Part shown: positions 8,651 to 16,572 of the stretch, piece by piece | Layout of the letters: each line of letters opens with the position of its first letter | Position numbering within the stretch: the first letter of the stretch is position 1 | Assembly: GCF_016103465.1 (NCBI RefSeq) | Contig: NZ_JAEEAP010000042.1 | Coordinates: 1-36,212 of the forward strand | Source: Streptomyces sabulosicollis | Lineage (GTDB): Bacteria; Actinomycetota; Actinomycetes; Streptomycetales; Streptomycetaceae | Direction: 5' to 3' | Length of the DNA: 36,212 bases | Notes under the pieces: generated by a model | Database searches by the model: none | What the model saw: the letters and a program-made list of their open reading frames with translations, nothing else | Told to the model about the DNA's origin: nothing | Program-made: the position numbers and the translations under genes

Positions 8651-9328
8651 ACGCCCCGCGAGTGCGCCGTGTTGCGCCCTCTGTTCAGATAGCGCGCACC
8701 AACGCCGGTTCGTGCATCGGATGAGCCTAAAATCTTACGGAACGCAGCGATCCAATTACGCAAATATGAAAATCTCATCGCCAGATTCGGGTGTGCGGAA
8801 CCGACCCCGTACCACCCGCGCCGCCCCGTGTCGTCCCGTGTCGCCCCGTGTCGCCCCGGCGCCGTCCTGCGCGAGCGGCGGCTGGGGTTTCCGGCGGATC
8901 TTTCCCCTCCCCGCCCCTTCCCGCTACCGGGGGCTCCGCCCCTGGACCCCGGGAGCCGCAGAGCCGACTGCCGCCGCGCCGCCGTGAACACCCGCACCGG
9001 CGGGCTGATCAGTCGGCACGCCGACGCAGCGGACGACCGGGCGAACGCCCGCGCACATCCGGGCCGTCGGGCCGGGTCCGGGGCGGAGCCCCGCCACGCG
9101 GCGAAGCCGCATATCGACGCTGTGGGAAGGGGCGGAGCCCCGGTCCGGAGCCTGGCGCGGAACCCCGGGCCGGGGCCTGGGCAGAGCCCCTGACGCAGCC
9201 TGGCGCGGAACCCCGGGCCGGGGGCCTGGGCAGAGCCCCAGTTGTGGGAAGGGGCGGGGAGGGGAACAGCCCGCCGCGGGCGTCACGGTCCGGCGGGCGC
9301 CGCCCAGGCACGGTCCGGCGGGCGCCGT
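8651..9328. other. Repeat-rich intergenic region with an AT-rich promoter island
   Basis: No gene is supported here. Bases 8705-8785 are strikingly AT-rich for this genome (for example aaaatctta, aattacgcaaatatgaaaat) and lie just upstream of the minus-strand ECF operon, so they probably hold its promoter. From about 8820 onward the sequence is simple repeats (cccgtgtcg/ccccgtgtcg) and then copies of a GC-rich palindromic family (gggctccgcccc, ggggcggagcccc). Frames across the second half are open but repetitive and shift between units. Confidence 0.6.
9149..9239. repeat. Duplicated 42-43 nt GC-rich repeat
   Basis: Bases 9149-9190 and 9197-9239 are two copies of the same unit (agcctggcgcggaacccc...cagagcccc), identical except for one extra G in the second. 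They sit in a longer tract of gggctccgcccc-type palindromes that also includes a 25-nt element at 9094-9118, which recurs at 29088-29112. Confidence 0.85.
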
Positions 9329-10168
9329 CTAGCCGGTGAGCGTCTGGGTGCCGAGCACGGTGAGCAGGGCGAGGCGTTCGGCGTCCTCGGTGCCGGGCTC
9401 GGCGGTGTAGACCACGATGCGCAGATCGCTGCCCGCCACGGTGAGCACGTCGCAGTCCAGCGTCAGCGGGCCCACCCGCGGATGGTCGATGGTCTTGCGC
9501 GACCCCTCGTGGTGGCCGACGGCGCCGGAGTCCCACAGCTCGGCGAACCGCTCGCTGTTCGCGCGCAGCTCCGCGACCAGCCGCCGCAGCCGCTGGTCCG
9601 CCGGGTAGCGGGCGGCGGCCGTACGGAGGTCGGCGACCAGCGCGGCCTGGAACTCGCTCCGGTCCTCGGCCGTCTGCCGGGACCCGCTGTCCTGGCTGAT
9701 GAAGTGCCGCCAGACCCCGTTGCGCTCGTTCCCGCGCCACCGGGACGGATCGCCCCTCAGGGCCACGTACGACGGATTGGCCATGAGCAGCGTCCAGGAC
9801 GCGTCGCTCACGGCCACGGGCGTTCCGGTCAGCCGGTCCAGCAGCCGCTGGACGCTCGGGGTGATGTACGCCGGGACGGTCTCCGGGCCCGGGGGCACCA
9901 GCCCGGCCAGCCGGAAGAGGTGGGCGCGCTCGGCCGCCGACAGCCGCAGTGCCCTGGCCAGGGCCTCGACCACCTGGGTCGAGGGGTGGGACGCCCGGCC
10001 CTGTTCGAGGCGGGTGATGTAGTCGACGGAGATCCCGGCCAGCAGGGCCAGCTCCTCGCGGCGCAGCCCGGCCGCGCGCCGCTGCCCGCCGGACGGCAGC
10101 CCGGCGGCCTCCGGCGGGACCCGGTCCCGCCAGCGCCGTACCGCCTGTCCGAACTCCGTCGTCGCCAT
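9329..10168 (-). CDS. XRE-family transcriptional regulator with MmyB-like ligand domain
   Basis: A 279-residue regulator. The N-terminal helix-turn-helix (residues about 30-85; RREELALLAGISVDYITRLE, then QGRASHPSTQVVEALARALR) is joined to a C-terminal domain of the MmyB type (WTLLMANPSYVALRG; LRRLVAELRANSERFAELWD; GPLTLDCDVL). This architecture is common in Streptomyces, where such regulators usually sit divergently beside a short-chain dehydrogenase and control it; that is the arrangement here, with a 102-bp gap containing a palindrome. The MmyB domain is thought to bind a fatty-acid-like ligand; the actual ligand is unknown. Confidence 0.92.
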   Translation of the reverse strand: MATTEFGQAVRRWRDRVPPEAAGLPSGGQRRAAGLRREELALLAGISVDYITRLEQGRASHPSTQVVEALARALRLSAAERAHLFRLAGLVPPGPETVPAYITPSVQRLLDRLTGTPVAVSDASWTLLMANPSYVALRGDPSRWRGNERNGVWRHFISQDSGSRQTAEDRSEFQAALVADLRTAAARYPADQRLRRLVAELRANSERFAELWDSGAVGHHEGSRKTIDHPRVGPLTLDCDVLTVAGSDLRIVVYTAEPGTEDAERLALLTVLGTQTLTG

Positions 10169-10202
10169 GGACACCAGTCTGCACCCCGGGCCGGGGACGA
10201 AC

Positions 10203-10223
10203 CTGGTACCCGCGGTCCCAGGA
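10203..10223. promoter_or_regulatory. Palindromic candidate operator between regulator and dehydrogenase
   Basis: A 21-bp imperfect palindrome, CCTGGtACC-cgc-GGTcCCAGG in essence, lies in the 102-bp divergent gap. Each half-site is 9 bp with one mismatched pair. Placement between a MmyB-type regulator and its likely target makes it the best candidate binding site of that regulator. Confidence 0.55.
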
Positions 10224-10270
10224 AGACGGAGCACCTGGCTGCCCGCCCGGCCCGGACGCAGCCTGGAGGC

Positions 10271-10978
10271 ATGACGACAACACTCATCACCGGAGCGAAC
10301 AAGGGTCTCGGCTTCGAGACCGCCCGCCGCCTGATCGCCGCGGGCCACACCGTCTACATCGGCAGCCGGGACGCCGACCGGGGACGCCGCGCCGCCGAGC
10401 GGCTGGGGGCGCGGCTGGTCGTCCTCGATGTCACCGATGACGCGTCCGTGGCCGCCGCCGCGAAGACCATCGAGGCCGACGGCGGACTGGATGTACTGAT
10501 CAACAACGCGGGTATCGAGGAGCGGACGCCGGACGGCGGGGTGATCGGAGCCGCGGAGGTCACCGCCGACATGATGAAGAAGGTGTTCGAGACGAACGTC
10601 TTCGGCGTGGTGCGGGTGACCCACGCCTTCCTGCCGCTGCTGCGGCGGTCCGCCGCCCCGGTCGTGGTCAATGTCAGCAGCGGGCTGGCCTCGCTGGACC
10701 GGGTGTCCACCCCGGGCACCCCGATGCACGCCTATCCGGGGGTCGCCTATCCGGCGTCGAAGGCCACCGTCAACATGGTCACCGTGCAGTACGCGAAGGC
10801 GTTCCCTGAGATGCGGATCAACGCCGTGGAACCCGGCTACACCGCGACGGACCTCAACGCGCACACCGGCCACCAGACCGTCGAGGAGGGCGCCGAGATC
10901 ATCGTCCGGATGGCGCGGCTGGGCCCGGACGGCCCGACGGGAGGCTACTTCGACATCGAGGGCACCCTGCCCTGGTAG
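10271..10978 (+). CDS. Short-chain dehydrogenase/reductase
   Basis: A 235-residue classical SDR. It has the cofactor motif TGANKGLG at residues 7-14, LDVTD near 57, NNAG near 80, the catalytic Ser in NVSSG, and the catalytic YxxxK as YPASK. The Arg-rich strand after the glycine motif (GSRDADRGRRAA) suggests NADP(H). The start is ATG with GGAGG immediately upstream (only 1-2 nt spacing, unusually tight). Substrate unknown. It is divergent from the MmyB-type regulator, which probably represses it, and ends 31 nt before a convergent gene. Confidence 0.93.
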   Translation: MTTTLITGANKGLGFETARRLIAAGHTVYIGSRDADRGRRAAERLGARLVVLDVTDDASVAAAAKTIEADGGLDVLINNAGIEERTPDGGVIGAAEVTADMMKKVFETNVFGVVRVTHAFLPLLRRSAAPVVVNVSSGLASLDRVSTPGTPMHAYPGVAYPASKATVNMVTVQYAKAFPEMRINAVEPGYTATDLNAHTGHQTVEEGAEIIVRMARLGPDGPTGGYFDIEGTLPW

Positions 10979-11009
10979 CGGACGGGCGGGCTCGTCGGCG
11001 CCGCCGCGC

Positions 11010-11738
11010 TCACCGCGCCGCCCGGCTGTCCCGGGTGCGCCACAGCCACCTGATGTCACGGGCGAAGGACCAGCTGAGCAGGGTCAGGGCCAGCAGGGCG
11101 GCGCCGAAGGCCAGCGGATACGGAAGCACATCGGCGCCGACGACCAGCAGCAGGACGCCCTGGAGCGCGGCCACCGTCTTGCGGGCCGTGCTCGGGGGCA
11201 GTTGGCCGTTCAGCCAGGGCAGCACCCGTGCCGCGGCGACGAAGACGTAGCGCATGGCGCCGATCAGCAGCACCCAGGGGCCGAGGAAGGTGGCCACGTA
11301 GACGCTGAGCACCAGGATGAGGACGGCGTCGACCTCCATGTCGAACCGCGCGCCCAGGGAGGACGAGGTGCCGGTGCGGCGGGCCACCTGTCCGTCGACC
11401 GCGTCGAGGATCAGGGCGACCGCGGTGAGCGCCACCAGGGCGGTGACCGGCGTCGGGCTCTCGAAGGAGTCGGCGACCAGCGCGGTCACGCCGCCGACGA
11501 GGGTGGCGCGCGCCAGGGTGACGCGGTTGGCCGCGCCGAAGGAGACGAGCCAGGACCGCTGCAGGGCGCGGGTGAGCACCGCCCAGGTGGCGACCGCGAA
11601 GGCGAGGCCGGTCAGCCAGCCCGCGGGGCCCAGGTCGATCGCCGTGCCGAGCAGGACGAGCAACAGCAGCTGCGCGGCCGCGCCCGCGGCCGTCTCGTTG
11701 CGCACCAGCGTCGTGTTGTAGGGATTGTTCAGGGCCAC
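11010..11738 (-). CDS. CDP-alcohol phosphatidyltransferase family membrane protein
   Basis: A 242-residue polytopic protein with the complete family signature DGx2ARx8Gx3Dx3D (DGQVARRTGTSSSLGARFDM followed by EVD). These Asp residues bind the metal and the CDP-activated donor. Family members transfer a phospho-alcohol from a CDP-linked donor to a second alcohol, for example in phosphatidylinositol or phosphatidylglycerol synthesis; this one's alcohols are not evident. The GTG start at 11738 has GGAGG 7 nt upstream. It is transcribed divergently from the dehydrogenase that heads the pterin-type cluster, so the two share a 118-bp control region and possibly a pathway. Confidence 0.9.
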   Translation of the reverse strand: MALNNPYNTTLVRNETAAGAAAQLLLLVLLGTAIDLGPAGWLTGLAFAVATWAVLTRALQRSWLVSFGAANRVTLARATLVGGVTALVADSFESPTPVTALVALTAVALILDAVDGQVARRTGTSSSLGARFDMEVDAVLILVLSVYVATFLGPWVLLIGAMRYVFVAAARVLPWLNGQLPPSTARKTVAALQGVLLLVVGADVLPYPLAFGAALLALTLLSWSFARDIRWLWRTRDSRAAR

Positions 11739-11856
11739 CGTGCACCCTCCGGGCTGTGTGGCTTCAGTGGATGGGTGCCGCGTACCGTGTTCGCGGCTCA
11801 TGGTCACCCGTACGTGGGCCATCGTCCGATTGTTCAGCCCCTCAGGAGAACGTCGT
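11739..11856. promoter_or_regulatory. Divergent promoter region
   Basis: These 118 bp separate the starts of the CDP-alcohol transferase (minus) and the dehydrogenase operon (plus), so promoters for both must lie here or within the flanking genes. Only the plus-strand ribosome binding site (AGGAG, 11844-11848) is clear. I do not see a consensus -35/-10 pair. Confidence 0.45.
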
Positions 11857-12855
11857 ATGACGCGCACCGCCCGTGCCTTCTGGCTCCACTCCCCCGGCCA
11901 CGGCGAGATACGGGAGGTGGACCTGGCCGAACCCGGGCCCGGGGACGTGGTGGTGCGCACGCTGTGCTCCGGGGTGAGCCGCGGCACGGAGACCCTGGTC
12001 TTCCGCGGTGGCGTACCGGAGAGTCAGCGCACCGCGATGCGGGCGCCGTTCCAGGACGGCGAGTTCCCCGGGCCGGTGAAGTACGGCTATCTCAATGTGG
12101 GCCTGGTCGAGGAGGGGCCGTCGTCGCTGCTGGGGCGCACCGTCTTCGCTCTGTATCCGCATCAGACCCGCTATGTGGTCCCGGCGAGCGCGGTGACCCC
12201 GGTGCCCGGGGACGTGCCCGCGCCGCGCGCGGTGCTGGCGGGCACGGTGGAGACCGCGGTGAACGCCGCATGGGACGCCGCTCCCCTGCTGGGCGACCGG
12301 ATCGCCGTGGTGGGGGCGGGGATGGTGGGTGCCTCCGTCGCGGCGGTGCTGGCGCGGTTCCCCGCCGTACGGGTGCAGCTGGTGGACGCCGAGCCGGCGC
12401 GCGCGGAGGTCGCGCGGGCGCTCGGGGTGGACTTCGCGCTCCCCGAGGAGGCGGCGGGCGACCTCGATCTGGTGGTGCACGCCAGCGCCACCGAGCAGGG
12501 GCTCGCGCGCTCGCTGGAACTCCTCGCCCCGGAGGGCACCGTGGTGGAGCTGAGCTGGTACGGGGACCGGCGGATCAGCCTGCCGCTGGGCGAGGCGTTC
12601 CACTCCCGCCGACTGACGGTGCGCGGCAGCCAGGTGGGGACGGTGTCCCCGGCCCGGGGCGCCCGCCGCTCCTACGGCGACCGGATGGCGCTCGCGCTCG
12701 AACTGCTCGCCGATCCGGCCTTCGACGCCCTCGTCACCGGCGAGTGCGGTTTCGAGGAGCTGCCGGAGGTGCTTCCGAGGCTCGCCTCGGGCGAGATTCC
12801 GGGGCTGTGCCACCGGGTTCGCTACGACGCGGAATCTGCCGTGTCATCCGTCTGA
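11857..12855 (+). CDS. Medium-chain dehydrogenase (MDR superfamily)
   Basis: A 332-residue zinc-type alcohol dehydrogenase homologue. The Rossmann motif VVGAGMVGAS lies at about residue 151 and the acidic end of strand 2 (VQLVDAE) suggests NAD(H). The N-terminal catalytic domain starts LCSGVSRGTE and lacks the GHE zinc signature of typical alcohol dehydrogenases; in this it resembles the BchC-like branch, which oxidises a hydroxyethyl side chain. The ATG has AGGAG 8 nt upstream. It leads a five-gene plus-strand operon with a PTPS homologue, a glycosyltransferase, a methyltransferase and a membrane protein, so it probably oxidises a hydroxyl of that pathway's product. Confidence 0.85.
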   Translation: MTRTARAFWLHSPGHGEIREVDLAEPGPGDVVVRTLCSGVSRGTETLVFRGGVPESQRTAMRAPFQDGEFPGPVKYGYLNVGLVEEGPSSLLGRTVFALYPHQTRYVVPASAVTPVPGDVPAPRAVLAGTVETAVNAAWDAAPLLGDRIAVVGAGMVGASVAAVLARFPAVRVQLVDAEPARAEVARALGVDFALPEEAAGDLDLVVHASATEQGLARSLELLAPEGTVVELSWYGDRRISLPLGEAFHSRRLTVRGSQVGTVSPARGARRSYGDRMALALELLADPAFDALVTGECGFEELPEVLPRLASGEIPGLCHRVRYDAESAVSSV

Positions 12856-12933
12856 ACACGGGGAACGCGACGGCCGTACTAGAGGGCGTGCCCCGGCCGA
12901 GGGCCCGACGCGCCGTATCTGGAGGGTCATCCG

Positions 12934-13332
12934 TTGTTCAGCATCACCGTTCGCGATCACATCATGATCGCTCACAGTTTTCGTGGCGAGGTCTTCGGGC
13001 CCGCGCAGCGGTTGCACGGGGCGACGTTCCTCGTGGACGCCACCTTCCGCCGTGCCGAGTTGGACGACGACAACATTGTCGTCGACATCGGCCTGGCCAC
13101 CCGTGAGCTGGGGGAGGTGTGCGGCGCGCTCAGCTACCGCAACCTCGACGACGAACCCGATTTCAAGGGAATCAACACCTCCACCGAGTTCCTCGCCAAG
13201 GTGATCGCCGACCGCCTCGCGACACGGGTGCGCTCGGGGGCGCTGGGCGAGGGCGCCCGCGGGCTGTCCGGGATCACCGTCACGCTGCACGAGTCGCATG
13301 TCGCCTGGGCGAGTTACGAGCGTGCCCTATGA
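12934..13332 (+). CDS. 6-pyruvoyltetrahydropterin synthase homologue lacking the zinc site
   Basis: A 132-residue T-fold protein ([16 protein letters not shown]...). The start is TTG, fixed by GGAGGG 7 nt upstream and by the family's N-terminus. Active PTPS/QueD enzymes hold zinc with three His, two of them in HGH, and use a nearby Cys. Here the HGH position reads HGA (H28, A30) and no Cys precedes it, so the metal site and catalytic Cys are gone. The HES segment near the C-terminus, which anchors the pterin ring through Glu, remains. It closely matches what I recall of S. coelicolor SCO6650, whose structure showed no zinc and no PTPS activity. It probably binds or rearranges a pterin-like compound. 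Confidence 0.9.
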   Translation: MFSITVRDHIMIAHSFRGEVFGPAQRLHGATFLVDATFRRAELDDDNIVVDIGLATRELGEVCGALSYRNLDDEPDFKGINTSTEFLAKVIADRLATRVRSGALGEGARGLSGITVTLHESHVAWASYERAL

Positions 13333-14435
13333 ACCGGGCCGCACCGCGCACGGTGCACTTCGTGATGCCCGGCAACGTGGCCGACCCGGCCGCGCCGAGC
13401 GGCGGCAACGTCTACGACCGGCGGGTCTGCCGGGATCTGCCCGGCTCCGGCTGGCGGGTCGAGGAGCACGCCGTCGCGGGCGACTGGCCCCAGCCGGGCC
13501 CGGCCGCCCGCGCCGAGCTGACCCGGATCCTGGCCGCGCTGGCGGACGGCACGCCCGTCCTGCTCGACGGGCTGGTGGCCTGCGCGCTCCCGTACATCGT
13601 CGTCCCGCAGGCCCAGCGGCTGCGGCTGTCGGTGCTGGTGCACCTGCCGCTGGGCGACGAGACGGGGCTGGCCCCCGGCCGGGCCGATGATCTGCGGGCC
13701 CTGGAGGGCCGGACGCTGCGCGCGGTGCGGACGGTGGTGGCCACCAGCGCCTGGGCGGCCGGGCGGCTGGTGGATCTGCACGGGCTGGTCCCGGACCGGG
13801 TCCATGTGGCGGCGCCCGGCGCCGACATCGCGCCGCTCGCGTCCTCGGGCGGCGATGGCTCACGGCTGCTGTGCGTGGCCTCGGTGACCCCGCGCAAGGG
13901 GCAGCTGCGGCTGGTGGAGGCGCTCGCGCGGATCGAGGACCTGCCCTGGGCTTGCGACTGTGTGGGATCCCTGGAACAGGACCCGGAGTACGCCGCCCGG
14001 CTCCGGGAGCTGATCGAGAAGCTGGGCGTGGCCGACCGGGTGCATCTGCTCGGCCCGAAGACCGGCGACGAACTCGACGCCGGCTACGCCTCCGCCGACG
14101 CCGTGGTGCTCGCCTCGTACGCCGAGACCTACGGCATGGCGGTGACCGAGGCGCTCGCCCGGGGGATCCCGGTGCTGGCGACGGCCGTCGGCGGGGTTCC
14201 GGAGGCGGTCGGGCAGGCGCCCGACGGCAGGGTGCCGGGCATCCTCATCGACCCGGACGACCCCGACGCGCTCACGGCGGCGCTGCGCCGCTGGCTGGGC
14301 GACCCCGGTGCGCGCCGCCGGCTCACCGCCGCCGCGCACGAGCGGCGCACCGCGCTGGCCGGGTGGGAGAACACCACCCGCAATCTGGCCGGTGCGCTGG
14401 AACAGCTCCGAGACGAACCGCGGAGGGCCGCGTGA
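13329..14435 (+). CDS. GT4-family glycosyltransferase
   Basis: A 368-residue GT-B fold enzyme. The glycine-rich N-terminal loop ([11 protein letters not shown]), the Rossmann start of the donor domain ([14 protein letters not shown], about residue 178), the [14 protein letters not shown] stretch and the EX7E motif (ETYGMAVTE) are those of retaining GT4 enzymes using nucleotide sugars. Its ATG overlaps the PTPS-homologue stop (ATGA, 13329-13332) and its stop overlaps the methyltransferase GTG, so all three are translationally coupled. Inference: it puts a sugar onto the pterin- or pyrimidine-type product of this cluster. No signal peptide or membrane segment. Confidence 0.92.
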   Translation: MNRAAPRTVHFVMPGNVADPAAPSGGNVYDRRVCRDLPGSGWRVEEHAVAGDWPQPGPAARAELTRILAALADGTPVLLDGLVACALPYIVVPQAQRLRLSVLVHLPLGDETGLAPGRADDLRALEGRTLRAVRTVVATSAWAAGRLVDLHGLVPDRVHVAAPGADIAPLASSGGDGSRLLCVASVTPRKGQLRLVEALARIEDLPWACDCVGSLEQDPEYAARLRELIEKLGVADRVHLLGPKTGDELDAGYASADAVVLASYAETYGMAVTEALARGIPVLATAVGGVPEAVGQAPDGRVPGILIDPDDPDALTAALRRWLGDPGARRRLTAAAHERRTALAGWENTTRNLAGALEQLRDEPRRAA

Positions 14436-15268
14436 AGACGACCGACGTACCGCGTTACACCCCCGACTGGCTGGAGCTGCGGGAGGGCGCCGACGCGGCG
14501 GCCCGCTCCCCCGAACTCCTCGAGGCGCTCGGCCCCCGGCTGTCCGGTCCGCCGCTGGTGATCCACGACCTGGGCTGCGGCACCGGCTCCATGGGGCGCT
14601 GGCTGGCGCCGCGGCTGGGCGGTCCGCAGCTGTGGATCCTGCACGACCGCGACCCCGATCTGCTGGACCGGGCGGCGGTGCGGATGCCCCGCGCGGCCAC
14701 CGACGGCAGCCGCATCACCGTCGCGACGGCCCGCGGTGACCTCTCCCGGCTGTCCGCGAGCACGCTGGACGGCGCCTCGCTGGTGACCGCGTCCGCGCTG
14801 CTGGACGTGCTGACCGCCGAGGAGGTGGACGGGATCGCCGCGGCCTGCGCCGAGGCGGAGTGCCCGGCGCTGCTGGCGCTGTCCGTGGTGGGGCGGGTCG
14901 AGCTCACCCCGGCCGACCCGATGGACGCGGAGATCACCGAGGCGTTCAACGCCCATCAGCGGCGCGGCGGTCTGGTGGGCCCCGACGCGATGGCGGTGGC
15001 CTCCGGGGCGTTCGCCCGGTACGGCGCGACCGTACGGACCCATGCCAGCCCCTGGGTGCTGGGCGCCGAGCAGTCCGCGCTGACGGCCGAGTGGCTGCGG
15101 GGCTGGGTGGGCGCGGCCGTGGAGCACCGGCCGGAGCTCGGCGGGCACGCCGAGGCGTATCTGCGCCGCCGGCTGGCGATGGCCGCGGCGGGCGCGCTGC
15201 GGGTGGTGGTGCACCACCGCGATCTGCTGGCGCTGCCCGCGCCCCGCACGCTGGGGGCGGCCGCGTGA
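14432..15268 (+). CDS. SAM-dependent class I methyltransferase
   Basis: A 278-residue protein. Motif I, IHDLGCGTGSMGRWLAPRLG, lies near residues 45-64 and binds S-adenosylmethionine; the acidic DRDPDLLDRA follows at the end of strand 2. The rest of the fold (SLVTASALLDVLTAEEV) matches class I methyltransferases. The GTG start overlaps the glycosyltransferase stop by 4 nt, and its TGA overlaps the next GTG. The substrate is not readable from sequence, but the coupling implies that it methylates the glycosylated product of this pathway. Confidence 0.9.
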   Translation: MKTTDVPRYTPDWLELREGADAAARSPELLEALGPRLSGPPLVIHDLGCGTGSMGRWLAPRLGGPQLWILHDRDPDLLDRAAVRMPRAATDGSRITVATARGDLSRLSASTLDGASLVTASALLDVLTAEEVDGIAAACAEAECPALLALSVVGRVELTPADPMDAEITEAFNAHQRRGGLVGPDAMAVASGAFARYGATVRTHASPWVLGAEQSALTAEWLRGWVGAAVEHRPELGGHAEAYLRRRLAMAAAGALRVVVHHRDLLALPAPRTLGAAA

Positions 15269-16572
15269 CCGCCGCGCTGCGGGCCCGGCTCGGGACGGCC
15301 GCGGGCGTCGCCATCCTCGGGGTGGTGGTGTGGCGGCTGGGCACCGGGGCCTTCGTCGGGGCCCTGCGCACCATCGACGGGCTCACCCTGCTGGCGGCGG
15401 TCGGCCTCGGCCTGCTCACCACGGTCTTCAGCGCCTGGCGCTGGTGTCTGGTGGCGCGGGGGCTGCGGATCCGGCTGCCGCTGGGCCCGGCCGTCGCCGA
15501 CTACTACCGCGCGCTGTTCCTCAACGCCGCGCTGCCCGGCGGGGTCCTCGGCGATGTGCACCGCGCGGTGCGGCACGGGCGGGACGCGGGGGATGTCGGC
15601 CGGGGCGTGCGCGCGGTGGTGCTGGAGCGGGTCGCGGGCCAGGTGGTGCTGATCGCGGTGGGAGTGGCGATCCTGCTGGCCCATCCCTCCCTGGCCCTGG
15701 AACACACCGGCCGGCTGATCGGCGGCCGGATGGCCACGGCGTGGGTACTGGGCGCGGTGTGCGTACCGGCGCTGCTCCTGGTGGTGGCCGTCCGGCGGCG
15801 CCGCCGTGCGGCGACGGTGGCCGTGGGGCGGCGGGGCGCGGTCCGCGGCGCGCTCCTCGAGGCGCGCCGCGGACTGCTGGCCCGGGGCAGCTGGCCGGGG
15901 GTGGTGATCTCCTCGGTGGTGGTGCTGGCCGGGCATCTGACGACGTTCGTCCTGGCCGCGCGGGTGGCGGGGTCAGACGCTCCGCTGACCGACCTGGTGC
16001 CGCTGATGGTGCTCGCCCTGATCGCCATGGCCCTGCCGCTGAACGTCGGCGGCTGGGGTCCCCGCGAGGGCGTGACCGCCTGGGCCTTCGGTGCCGCGGG
16101 CCTCGGCGCGAGCCAGGGGCTCGCCGTGGCCGTGGTCTACGGGGTGCTCACCTTCGCCGCGAGCCTCCCCGGGGTCGTGGTGCTGGCCGTCCAGTGGTGC
16201 CGCCGGATGCGGGGCCGACAGGTCGAGTTCGAACAGGGTGTCCGCGCCGAGGGCGGAGCGGCGGACGGGCGGGCGGAGCGCGTCCCGCATGACCGGCGTC
16301 CCGTCGAAGCGCAGCCCGGGGACGCCGTCGCCGAGCAGGACCGGGGCCACGGTGACGTAGAGCCGGTGCAGCGCCCCCGTGTGCAGGAAGCGCGACACGG
16401 TGACCCCGCCGCCCTCGACGAGTATCCGGCCGAGGCCGCGCCGCCGAAGCGCCCGCACCAGGTGGTGGGGGGCAAAGGCGTCCGGGTCGTCAAGCGTCAG
16501 CACGTCCACGCCGTCCGGCGGCGCCGGCCGGCGCTCGCCGGTGGTGCCCACCACCCACAGGGTCGGAGCTGA
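15265..16572 (+). CDS. UPF0104 / lysylphosphatidylglycerol-synthase-type membrane protein
   Basis: A polytopic protein of the family named after the flippase half of MprF. The motif FLNAALPGGVLGDVHRAVRH and the following VVLERVAGQVVL, with six to eight hydrophobic segments, are characteristic. Such proteins often move or make lipid-linked compounds. The GTG overlaps the methyltransferase stop. The open frame runs 435 codons, but the last membrane segment ends near 16200. Beyond that, it only mirrors the coding strand of the convergent reductase gene and uses many A/T-ending codons, so the last 120 or so residues are doubtful. Expected length is about 310-330 residues. A lost stop codon or sequencing error near 16210-16300 is possible. 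Confidence 0.8.
   Translation: MTAALRARLGTAAGVAILGVVVWRLGTGAFVGALRTIDGLTLLAAVGLGLLTTVFSAWRWCLVARGLRIRLPLGPAVADYYRALFLNAALPGGVLGDVHRAVRHGRDAGDVGRGVRAVVLERVAGQVVLIAVGVAILLAHPSLALEHTGRLIGGRMATAWVLGAVCVPALLLVVAVRRRRRAATVAVGRRGAVRGALLEARRGLLARGSWPGVVISSVVVLAGHLTTFVLAARVAGSDAPLTDLVPLMVLALIAMALPLNVGGWGPREGVTAWAFGAAGLGASQGLAVAVVYGVLTFAASLPGVVVLAVQWCRRMRGRQVEFEQGVRAEGGAADGRAERVPHDRRPVEAQPGDAVAEQDRGHGDVEPVQRPRVQEARHGDPAALDEYPAEAAPPKRPHQVVGGKGVRVVKRQHVHAVRRRRPALAGGAHHPQGRS

Noticed and set aside
9149-9239. CRISPR-like repeats
   Set aside because: Only two copies separated by 6 nt, no spacers of regular size, no cas genes.
10671-13106. Plus-strand open frame of about 811 codons across several genes
   Set aside because: It crosses a convergent and a forward gene in the wrong frame and has no recognisable domain.
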